From NCBI RefSeq assembly GCF_007981265.1, contig NZ_CP034363.1:372001-436000 (forward strand): a DNA stretch of 64,000 nt. Direction: 5' to 3'. Made by a program: the position numbers and the translations under genes. Each line of letters starts with the position of its first letter. Position 1 is the stretch's first letter. The notes below the pieces were generated by a model. The model did no database searches and was not told the DNA's origin. It saw only the letters and a list, made by a program, of their open reading frames with translations. Positions 57,716-64,000 of the stretch are shown here, in pieces. This DNA is from Pantoea sp. CCBC3-3-1. GTDB taxonomy: Bacteria > Pseudomonadota > Gammaproteobacteria > Enterobacterales > Enterobacteriaceae.

Positions 57716-57957
57716 TGCCCATGACACCCGAGCAAACCAACGCGTTTAAGGCCGGCTCCGGCAGCCTTGACCTGAGCATTCTTAATCTGCTCAGCATCGG
57801 GGCACTGATAGCGTTTCTTTTTCTGTGGGCCGCGTGGGGGCTGTCGGATGTCTGGACCGGGTGGAGTAATACCAAAGTGCGGGATGCGGCGCTGGGGCGC
57901 TTTGTTATCCGCGTCGTGCTGCTGTTGCTCGCGTGTATCTGGATGTTCGCCAGTTAA
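57715..57957 (+). CDS. TIGR03758-family small ICE membrane protein
   Basis: An 80-residue protein with two hydrophobic segments, about 20-45 (ILNLLSIGALIAFLFLWAAW) and about 62-78 (FVIRVVLLLLACIWMFA). MTPEQTNAFKAGSGSLD at the N-terminus and GLSDVWTGWSN in the middle are typical of the family. It resembles a pilin-sized subunit of the transfer channel. It is translationally coupled to the RAQPRD gene. Confidence 0.85.
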   Translation: MPMTPEQTNAFKAGSGSLDLSILNLLSIGALIAFLFLWAAWGLSDVWTGWSNTKVRDAALGRFVIRVVLLLLACIWMFAS

Positions 57958-57988
57958 CGCATTCAAATCATTTCAGGAGATACATTTC

Positions 57989-58375
57989 ATGCACCAATCT
58001 GAGTCTGTTGTTGCCCGCCTGCGCCGTCTTGGCAGCCGTGCGCTGACCCGCGCCGGTACGCTGGCTATTCTGGGCTGGCTCACCTGCAAACCGGCCTTCG
58101 CTGATTTACCCCAGGTTGAACCCCCCACATCAGGCGGCGGAAGCGGCCTGTCCGGACAAATCAAGGGGTACATCCAGGATGGTCTTGTCATCGGCGGGCT
58201 GGTCGTGGCCGCCGTTGCCTTTATCAGCGTCGCCATTGCTGCCCTGCACACGTTTACCGAAGTCCGTAACGAGCGGGCCACCTGGACCAAATTTGGCTCC
58301 ATTATCGTGGTGGGCGTGGTGCTGCTGGTTACCGTTATCTGGCTGGTCGGCAAGTCTGCCGACATTCTGCTGTAG
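57989..58375 (+). CDS. VirB2-like pilin/ICE membrane protein (TIGR03745)
   Basis: A 128-residue protein from the ATG at 57989, with CAGGAGA upstream. It has a signal peptide (RAGTLAILGWLTCKPAFA), a short Pro/Gly-rich part (PQVEPPTSGGGSGLSGQIKG), and two transmembrane segments (GLVIGGLVVAAVAFISVAIA and TKFGSIIVVGVVLLVTVIWL). This is the build of VirB2-type major pilins. It probably forms the conjugative pilus or the inner-membrane pore of the MPF-G system. Confidence 0.85.
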   Translation: MHQSESVVARLRRLGSRALTRAGTLAILGWLTCKPAFADLPQVEPPTSGGGSGLSGQIKGYIQDGLVIGGLVVAAVAFISVAIAALHTFTEVRNERATWTKFGSIIVVGVVLLVTVIWLVGKSADILL

Positions 58376-58387
58376 GAGTCCACGACG

Positions 58388-58744
58388 ATGCAGACCATTC
58401 GTTTTCTCCCTGACCGTCTCAACAGTGAGCCCGTGGTGTTTCGCGGGTTTACCACCCATGAGATGGGGCTGGCAGCCCTTGCCGGCGCGGGAGTGGGTCT
58501 GCTCCTGTCACTGCCGTTTATCCCGCTGGCCGGCTGGGTTGTTGTTCCCACCGGCCTGCTGGTCATGCCGCTGCTGCTCGTCTGGTTTGGCGGCCGCTGG
58601 ATGGCCAGGCTCAAGCGCGGTAAGCCCGAGAACTGGCTCTGGCAGCGACTGGAGACCAAAAAACGCCGGCTGGGAATGGGCAATCCGAAACTGATAGTGG
58701 ATGCCCGGGGCTGGTCAGTGAAACGTAACAGGAGAGCCTCATGA
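58388..58744 (+). CDS. VirB3/TraL-like ICE protein (TIGR03750)
   Basis: A 118-residue protein with RFLPDRLNSEPVVFRGFTTH at the N-terminus, two adjoining hydrophobic segments (LAALAGAGVGLLLSLPFIPL and WVVVPTGLLVMPLLLVWFGG), and a basic C-terminal part (RLETKKRRLGMGNPKLI). Size and topology agree with the VirB3/TraL component of the inner-membrane complex. It overlaps the next gene by four bases (ATGA). Confidence 0.85.
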   Translation: MQTIRFLPDRLNSEPVVFRGFTTHEMGLAALAGAGVGLLLSLPFIPLAGWVVVPTGLLVMPLLLVWFGGRWMARLKRGKPENWLWQRLETKKRRLGMGNPKLIVDARGWSVKRNRRAS

Positions 58745-59400
58745 GCCGTTATCGCCATGCGGTAAAAGACCGCGACCAGCATATTCAGACGCTGCGCATC
58801 GCCTGCGCCGTGCTCGCCTTTTTCCTTTTATTCACCTGTGCCGGCTGGATGCTGGCACCCAGCAAGCTGACCGTGCATAACCCGCCGGATTTACGCTCCG
58901 GCAGCACGCGGCCCTGGTGGGAAGTGCCGCCCCCGACGGTCTATTCCTTTGCGTTTTACATTTTTCAGCAGCTCAATGCCTGGCCGAAAAATGGCGAGGT
59001 GGACTATTCCGCCAAAATCGATGCGCTGTCGCCGTATCTGACGCCGTCCTGTCAGGATTTCCTGAAAGCGGACGCGAAGAAGCGCGGTGACGCCGGCGAA
59101 CTCACCGACCGCGTGCGCGTGGTGTATGAACTGCCCGGCCGTGGTTACCAGTCACAGAGTGTGACCGTACAGGATCGCGATCACTGGATTGCCCGCCTGG
59201 ACGTGGTGGCCGATGAATATTTCCACGCCGAGCCGGTCAAACGCGCCCTGGTGCGTTACCCGCTGAAAGTGGTGCGCTGGGAAGGGGATGCGGAGCGCAA
59301 CCCGTTCGGTCTGGCGCTGGACTGTTATGCCGGTGTGCCCCAGCGTCTGGAGGCGGCACCGCCTGCACCCAAACCGGAGAAGTCAGGAGTGTTTCAGTGA
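58741..59400 (+). CDS. VirB8/TraE-like ICE protein (TIGR03746)
   Basis: A 219-residue bitopic inner-membrane protein. It has a short basic cytoplasmic start, a transmembrane segment at about 18-41 (LRIACAVLAFFLLFTCAGWM), and a periplasmic domain with TVYSFAFYIFQQLNAWPKNG, YLTPSCQDFLKADAKKRG and VVADEYFHAEPVKRALVRYP. It assembles the channel beneath the core complex. Its stop overlaps the next start (TGATG). Confidence 0.85.
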   Translation: MSRYRHAVKDRDQHIQTLRIACAVLAFFLLFTCAGWMLAPSKLTVHNPPDLRSGSTRPWWEVPPPTVYSFAFYIFQQLNAWPKNGEVDYSAKIDALSPYLTPSCQDFLKADAKKRGDAGELTDRVRVVYELPGRGYQSQSVTVQDRDHWIARLDVVADEYFHAEPVKRALVRYPLKVVRWEGDAERNPFGLALDCYAGVPQRLEAAPPAPKPEKSGVFQ

Positions 59401-60350
59401 TGAGTAAAAATCCCCACGCCCGCGCCGGGCTGATGGCGCTGTCCCTCGCCCTGCTGCCCCTGGCGACACTGGTATCACGTCCTGCCGGCGCAGATGAGCT
59501 GATGAAATGGGAGCGTATTCCGCTGCAGATCCCCCTGAAGGTTGGGCAGGAGCGGGTGGTCTTTGTGGACAAAAACGTCCGCGTTGGGTTTCCGCCGGCG
59601 CTTAACGGCAAACTCCGGGTGCAGAGCACCGGTGGGGCCGTCTACCTGAAAGCCGACAGCGCCTTCCCGCAGACGCGGGTGCAGCTGCAGGATGTGGAAA
59701 GCGGCGAGGTCCTGCTGTTTGATCTCGCCGCCGGTGAAAAAGGGCCGGCCGAACCGGTCCGGCTGGTCTACAGCGGTGATGTCAGCACGCTGAGCCAGGC
59801 ATCTGATGCGGCTGGTCAGTCAGGTGGTGCAGACCGGGGCGCTTCCGGATCAGGCCCGTCAGCCCCCACCGGCAGCGATGACGGCACGCAGGCCAGGCGG
59901 AAAAAAATCCGCTACAGCGCCCCCATTCCGGTGCTGCTGACCCGCTATGCCGCCCAGAGCCTGTATGCGCCGGCCCGTACGGTTGAGGCGGTGCCCGGTA
60001 TTCATCCGGTCAACCCGCATCTGCCCCGGCGCGTCAGCACGCTGTACCCTTCAGAGCCAGTGACGGTCACGCCGCTGGCGGCCTGGGGGGCGGCAAACCG
60101 CAGCGTGGTGGCCCTCAGGCTCACGAACACCGGCGGCCGTAAGGTCGTTCTGGATCCGCGTGCGCTGCAGGGGCAGTTTGTGTCCGCCACTTTCCAGCAC
60201 CGCTGGGTCGGTCCTGCCGGCACGCCGGAAGACACCACCACCGTGTATGTGGTGACCGCCGGTCGTCCGGAGAGCGCCTTCATCGCCGAACCATCTGCGC
60301 TGCGTAAAGCGGCCCGTGCAGTAAAACAGGAGGCCCGCCATGCAGATTAA
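59400..60350 (+). CDS. VirB9/TraK-like ICE protein (TIGR03749)
   Basis: A 316-residue periplasmic protein with a signal peptide (GLMALSLALLPLATLVSRPA, cleavage near AGA). The N-terminal beta domain shows ELMKWERIPLQIPLKVGQER and VVFVDKNVRVGFP. After a Gly/Ser-rich linker at about 135-165, the C-terminal domain shows ALRLTNTGGRKVVLDPRALQ then GQFVSATFQH. It fits the TraK/VirB9 role in the outer-membrane core complex. A GTG codon three bases earlier is an alternative start. It overlaps the next gene by eleven bases. Confidence 0.83.
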   Translation: MSKNPHARAGLMALSLALLPLATLVSRPAGADELMKWERIPLQIPLKVGQERVVFVDKNVRVGFPPALNGKLRVQSTGGAVYLKADSAFPQTRVQLQDVESGEVLLFDLAAGEKGPAEPVRLVYSGDVSTLSQASDAAGQSGGADRGASGSGPSAPTGSDDGTQARRKKIRYSAPIPVLLTRYAAQSLYAPARTVEAVPGIHPVNPHLPRRVSTLYPSEPVTVTPLAAWGAANRSVVALRLTNTGGRKVVLDPRALQGQFVSATFQHRWVGPAGTPEDTTTVYVVTAGRPESAFIAEPSALRKAARAVKQEARHAD

Positions 60351-61839
60351 ATCCAATGCCCTGGTGAAAGTCATCGTGCCGGCCGTGGTGATTGCCGGGC
60401 TGGCCGTGGGGCTCAAAAGCTGCAAAAACGAACCGGCAGAGCAGCCGCAGGCAAAACAAAGCGGCGGTGCCCTGCAAAACCTCTCGCCGGATGAGCTGAA
60501 GGCGCTGGGCGTGGAAGGCGACACCCCGGAGGACACGCTGCGCACGCTCATCGGCCGGCTGAACGATGTGCGTGACCGTCAGAAAACGCTCGATAAACAG
60601 AACGCTGATTTAGTGAAGGAGAACGAGCGCCTGCGTAAGCGCAATCAGGACGTGTCAGGGCAGGTGAATGAGGCCGTCAACGGTCTGCGTGAGCAGTACG
60701 ACAAACGCCAGGCACAGCTGCAGGATGAGCAGCTCAGCCTGACGGCGAAGATCAAGAGTCTGACCGACAAGCTGAAACAGCCCGACGCCGGGAAAAAGGC
60801 GGCAGACAGCGATATCCCGCTGGGGCTGGGCCTGGATGGCATGGGCAGCAGCACCGGGGGCGCGGCATCTCAGGGCAGTGACGGCATGATGTGGGTCACG
60901 CCGACGGACCAGAAAGAGACGGATCCGCGTGATGCGGCCAGCGGCAAGGCGTCATCTCAGTTCCCGACTTCGTTTCTGGGGGACAATGAGCTGACCCGCC
61001 AGAAAGCGGCCTATGAGCAGAAAGTGAAGGGGCACACCAATGAGAAAGGGGCGGAAGAGAGTGCCGAGCCGGTGTACACCCTGCCGGAAAACTCCACGCT
61101 GGTCGGCAGCCGCGCCATGACGGCACTGCTTGGCCGCGTGCCCATCAACGGCACCGTGACCGATCCCTACCCGTTCAAAGTACTCATCGGTAAGGATAAC
61201 CTGACAGCAAACGGCATCGAGCTGCCGGACGTTGAAGGGGCCATCGTTTCCGGGACGGCCAGCGGTGACTGGACGCTGTCCTGCGTGCGCGGCCAGGTGA
61301 CCAGCGTCACGTTTGTCTTTTCCGACGGTACGGTGCGCACCCTCCCGAAACCGGAGGCCGTTAACAGCGGCGGGCAGAATAATAACGCTCAGGCCAAACA
61401 GGATACCGGCACCGGTGGGGGTATCGGCTGGATTTCGGATGAAAACGGCATTCCGTGCATCGGGGGCGAACGCAAATCCAACGCTTCCACGTATCTGCCG
61501 ACTATCTTTGGCCTGTCAGCAGCCGGTGCGGCAGGAGATGCCCTGAGTCAGGGGCAGTACACCACGCAGAACAACGTCAACGGGATTTCCTCCACCATGA
61601 CCGGCGACGCCGGACAGGCAGCGCTGGGCAAAGCCATCTCCGGCGGCATGTCGGAGACCACGGACTGGATCAAGCAGCGGTACGGGATGACGTTTGATGC
61701 CATTTATGTGCCGCCGGGGGCCCGCCTCGCGGTGCATATCACCCGTCAGCTGGCCATTGATTATGAAGACAAGGGCCGTAGGGTGCGCTACGACTTCACC
61801 CTGCCCGGTGGCGTCAGCGACAGCGGCGGACTGGACTGA
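60340..61839 (+). CDS. VirB10/TraB-like ICE protein (TIGR03752)
   Basis: A 499-residue inner-membrane anchored protein. It has one N-terminal transmembrane segment (ALVKVIVPAVVIAGLAVGLK), a coiled coil at about 65-145 (IGRLNDVRDRQKTLDKQNAD, LRKRNQDVSGQVNEAV), and a beta-barrel part with TLVGSRAMTALLGRVPINGT then ASGDWTLSCVRGQVTSVTFV. GGMSETTDWIKQRYGMTFDA and IYVPPGARLAVHITRQLAID lie near the C-terminus. It spans the periplasm in the TraB/VirB10 manner, linking ATPases to the outer-membrane ring. Confidence 0.88.
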   Translation: MQIKSNALVKVIVPAVVIAGLAVGLKSCKNEPAEQPQAKQSGGALQNLSPDELKALGVEGDTPEDTLRTLIGRLNDVRDRQKTLDKQNADLVKENERLRKRNQDVSGQVNEAVNGLREQYDKRQAQLQDEQLSLTAKIKSLTDKLKQPDAGKKAADSDIPLGLGLDGMGSSTGGAASQGSDGMMWVTPTDQKETDPRDAASGKASSQFPTSFLGDNELTRQKAAYEQKVKGHTNEKGAEESAEPVYTLPENSTLVGSRAMTALLGRVPINGTVTDPYPFKVLIGKDNLTANGIELPDVEGAIVSGTASGDWTLSCVRGQVTSVTFVFSDGTVRTLPKPEAVNSGGQNNNAQAKQDTGTGGGIGWISDENGIPCIGGERKSNASTYLPTIFGLSAAGAAGDALSQGQYTTQNNVNGISSTMTGDAGQAALGKAISGGMSETTDWIKQRYGMTFDAIYVPPGARLAVHITRQLAIDYEDKGRRVRYDFTLPGGVSDSGGLD

Positions 61840-62133
61840 GTGACTGCCATGACGGGACACATGACGCTTCTGCCGATGTCATCCGTGTGCCGGACGTTCA
61901 GCGATGGCGCGGGCTGGCACATTGAGGTGCGGCCCTCGCCGACGGCCGTCCTGCAGCTGCGCCCGGTGGCGCTGCTGCCTGCCCGTCTGCCTTTACTGCG
62001 CTGGCAGCGGGGCCGGCTTTTACTGGATACCGGCCGGTTTTCCCTGCCGCTCAGTGCCTGCGACTGTGCCGTGTCGTGGTACAGCCCGAAACTTTCGCGC
62101 CGGCTTCACTGCCCTTATATGTCCCTGCAGTAG
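61840..62133 (+). CDS. Small protein of unknown function between the VirB10- and VirB7-like genes
   Basis: A frame of 97 codons from a GTG directly after the previous stop; ATG codons at 61849 and 61861 are alternatives. The product is Leu/Pro/Arg/Cys-rich (VLQLRPVALLPARLPLLRWQ, LPLSACDCAVSWYSPKLSRR) and has no recognised family. The tight position and the absence of another frame favour a real gene of the transfer operon, but its composition leaves doubt. Confidence 0.45.
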   Translation: MTAMTGHMTLLPMSSVCRTFSDGAGWHIEVRPSPTAVLQLRPVALLPARLPLLRWQRGRLLLDTGRFSLPLSACDCAVSWYSPKLSRRLHCPYMSLQ

Positions 62134-62216
62134 CTGGCGCATCTGCTGAATGTCAGTGCATTTATTTTTATCTGTAGCGGCTACGATCCGGCCGCCTCAC
62201 AAAGGAGATACCGGTA

Positions 62217-62627
62217 ATGTACAGAACAGTTTTCATTCTGGCTCTGGCCTGTTCAGTGCTCAGCGGCTGCTCAACCTCCAAGGAGGAAATGCTGCCGGCG
62301 GGCGATAACACCATGCTTGAGCTGTGGAACGGCGCGGACGGTGGCGGCAGTACCGCCCGCCAGTCGGCAGAGGCCCGGGACACGCTGCGCCGTCCGCTGA
62401 CGGGCAGTGAAACGCAGGCGAACGCGCAGGCCGACCGCAGCTACAGCCGGACTCAGGAGAGTGAAATTTCGCAGCAGTTTCCCCGGCTGCCTAACCCTGA
62501 CATGGTGATGTATCTGTATCCCCACCTTGCCGACGGTAACACGCCGGTGCCGGGATACAGCACCGTGTTTCCGTTCTACAGCCAGACGCAGTATGCCATG
62601 CCTGGCGAGCGCACGGAGGCCCTGTAA
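62217..62627 (+). CDS. Conjugative transfer lipoprotein, VirB7/TraV-like (TIGR03751)
   Basis: A 136-residue lipoprotein with MYRTVFILALACSVLSGCST and lipidation at about Cys18, followed by KEEMLPAGDNTMLELWNGAD and a C-terminal QFPRLPNPDMVMYLYPHLAD motif typical of the family. It would anchor the core complex in the outer membrane. The ATG follows AAAGGAGATACC. The stop overlaps the start of the ATPase gene (TAATG). Confidence 0.87.
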   Translation: MYRTVFILALACSVLSGCSTSKEEMLPAGDNTMLELWNGADGGGSTARQSAEARDTLRRPLTGSETQANAQADRSYSRTQESEISQQFPRLPNPDMVMYLYPHLADGNTPVPGYSTVFPFYSQTQYAMPGERTEAL

Positions 62628-64000
62628 TGTTTTCACTGTTTACCCGCACCACCTCCCCTGACCGTCAGACGCCGGCTGATGGCGGTCAGTCCGTTCAGGC
62701 CGATGAGACCCTCAGCACGGGCGTGAAGGGCCGCCAGCCCCTGACGCGTCCCGGGAAAATGTCCCGCCAGGATGAGGCAAAAATTTATCATGTCAGTCCC
62801 TCCATCATTGACTTTCTGCCCTGGGCGGAGTTTCTCGATGAAGAGCAGTGTCTCCTGCTCGATGACGGTGTGTCGGTGGGGGCGGTTTATGATGTGACGC
62901 CGGTGGCCACCGAAGGGCGGACAGAAGACCGTCTGGAGCAGATCCGTGACTCGGTGGAGGATGCGCTTCAGGACAGCTTTGATGAACATGACGTGAATCC
63001 CTGGGTCGTGCAGTTCTTCTGCCAGGACGAGGACGACACTGACGCGTACCTCGACAGGCTGCGCGGGTATGTCCGACCGCATGCGCAGCGCACGGCGTTT
63101 ACCGACGCCTGGCTGGGGGAAATGGAGCGTCATATCCGCAGTATCTCCCGGCCTGAAGGCCTGTTCACCGACTCACTGATCACCGGGCAGCCGTGGCGCG
63201 GGCAGCAGCGCCGCACCCGGATGGTGATTTATCGCTGGCTGGGAAAAAACCGGGATCCGATGCCGCCGGTGGCGATGCTCAACCAGGTGTGCGACCGGGT
63301 TGTGAATGCCCTGGGTGGGGCGGGGATCCGCTGCAGCCGTCAGAACGGCCTGCAGGTGCATGGCTGGCTGCTGCGGCTGTTCAATCCGTCACCGGACTGG
63401 GTGGATAAAACCACGCTTTATCGCCAGGCTGCTTACGCAGACCCGCGCGAGACGCCTGAAGGCACCGTGCCGGTCAGCAATGATTTTGCCGAAACCCTGT
63501 GGTTCACGCCGCCGGTCTCCGACCCGGAAAACGGCGTGTGGTGGATTGACAACAAGCCGCACTGCGCGGTGTCGGTGGAAAAACTGCGTACACCGCCGGA
63601 GCCTGGCACGCTGACCGGGGAGAAAAGCCGGGGTGAAAAGAAAATCAATGCCCTGATGGATATGTTTCCGGAAGGGACCATGGTGTGCATGACGGTGGTG
63701 GTCCAGCCCCAGGACCGGCTCGAAGAGCAGTTTAACAGGCTGTCGAAAAACGCGGTCGGGGAGAATACCGAGTCGGGCCGCGTCCGCCAGGATGTGAAGA
63801 CGGTCAAAGAGTACCTGGGCAACCGGCACAAGCTGTACCGGGCGGGGATCACCTTCCTGCTGCGCGGTGATGACATGACCAGCCTGAAGCGCAAGCGGCT
63901 GGCGCTGTCGACTGTATTGCTCGGGGCGGGCCTGCAGCCGGTCCGCCCGGAGTTCGAAGAGGGGCCGCTGAACAGCTGGCTGCGGGCGCTGCCGATGTGC
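62627..64000 (+). CDS. VirB4/TraC-like conjugation ATPase, N-terminal part (TIGR03744)
   Basis: The frame runs open from the ATG at 62627 to the end of the window (about 458 residues); family members exceed 900 residues, so the Walker motifs lie outside. The N-terminal TraC-F/VirB4 domain is recognisable: PSIIDFLPWAEFLDEEQCLL, GVSVGAVYDVTPVATEGRTE, RMVIYRWLGKNRDPMPPVAM then LNQVC, and EETLW-like FAETLWFTPPVSDPENGVWW. It powers pilus assembly and transfer. Confidence 0.9.
   Translation, partial: MFSLFTRTTSPDRQTPADGGQSVQADETLSTGVKGRQPLTRPGKMSRQDEAKIYHVSPSIIDFLPWAEFLDEEQCLLLDDGVSVGAVYDVTPVATEGRTEDRLEQIRDSVEDALQDSFDEHDVNPWVVQFFCQDEDDTDAYLDRLRGYVRPHAQRTAFTDAWLGEMERHIRSISRPEGLFTDSLITGQPWRGQQRRTRMVIYRWLGKNRDPMPPVAMLNQVCDRVVNALGGAGIRCSRQNGLQVHGWLLRLFNPSPDWVDKTTLYRQAAYADPRETPEGTVPVSNDFAETLWFTPPVSDPENGVWWIDNKPHCAVSVEKLRTPPEPGTLTGEKSRGEKKINALMDMFPEGTMVCMTVVVQPQDRLEEQFNRLSKNAVGENTESGRVRQDVKTVKEYLGNRHKLYRAGITFLLRGDDMTSLKRKRLALSTVLLGAGLQPVRPEFEEGPLNSWLRALPMC

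Overview
The window looks like the chromosome of an enterobacterial species, probably Erwiniaceae (Erwinia/Pantoea-like), carrying one end of an integrative and conjugative element (ICE). The host assignment is inference. It rests on close relatives of E. coli YnfM, TreF, YtfH/QorB and UmuD, a membrane-dehydrogenase type multihaem cytochrome c, and an enteric-type tRNA-Phe fragment.

Bases 1-18,500 are ordinary chromosome with small metabolic and regulatory units. They hold the C-terminus of a dehydrogenase cytochrome c; a GNAT enzyme, a PAS-LuxR regulator and an NCS1 permease; a YjdN-like protein; two LysR regulators, one facing an SDR reductase and one behind a LysE exporter; a Sua5/YciO protein; an unrecognised overlapping gene pair; ynfM; treF, apparently with an ATC start codon; a Gfo/Idh/MocA oxidoreductase; the divergent ytfH/qorB pair; a yceI-like gene; and umuD behind a LexA box but without umuC.

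Bases 18,870-32,450 form an AT-richer accessory block next to a tRNA-Phe site. On the minus strand, in order of transcription, lie a LuxR-type regulator, a TolC-family outer-membrane protein, an HlyD-type adaptor, a C39-peptidase ABC exporter, two peptides with double-glycine-type leaders, a chaperone-usher fimbria (major subunit, chaperone, usher, tip adhesin) and a DUF1795 protein. The peptides and exporter resemble a class II microcin system, but I see no immunity gene, and the fimbrial genes follow directly on the same strand. This is the best candidate for an undescribed combined system. A 1.3-kb AT-rich gap and an IprA/Crp-like regulator complete the block.

At 32,624 a 49-bp fragment of the 3' end of tRNA-Phe marks one end of an SPI-7/PFGI-1-like ICE, which runs off the right edge. 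The element reads parA-dnaB-parB, DUF2786, DUF2857, a ParE-like toxin, a replication protein, a 36-bp tandem repeat array, a PFL_4669-family protein, a lipoprotein, topB, a hairpin-rich region with three tandem STAXI-type pseudoknots, a STY4534-family gene, ssb and DUF29. It continues into an MPF-G type conjugation module: a PilL-like lipoprotein, a lytic transglycosylase, an Mrr-like nuclease, the TraD coupling protein, VirB2/3/8/9/10/7-like proteins and the start of the VirB4-like ATPase. Relaxase, integrase and the intact tRNA-Phe should lie beyond the window.

The conjugation module is interrupted at about 53,605-57,118 by a cargo segment holding an IS110-type transposase remnant, a broken GNAT gene, a Pseudomonas-type DapD homologue, an HxlR regulator and an NAD(P)H-quinone oxidoreductase. 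The cargo has 12-bp inverted repeats at its ends and sits between two 566-bp direct copies that include the RAQPRD-family gene. The left copy of that gene is a chimera ending in a diverged tail of the neighbouring TIGR03747-type gene.
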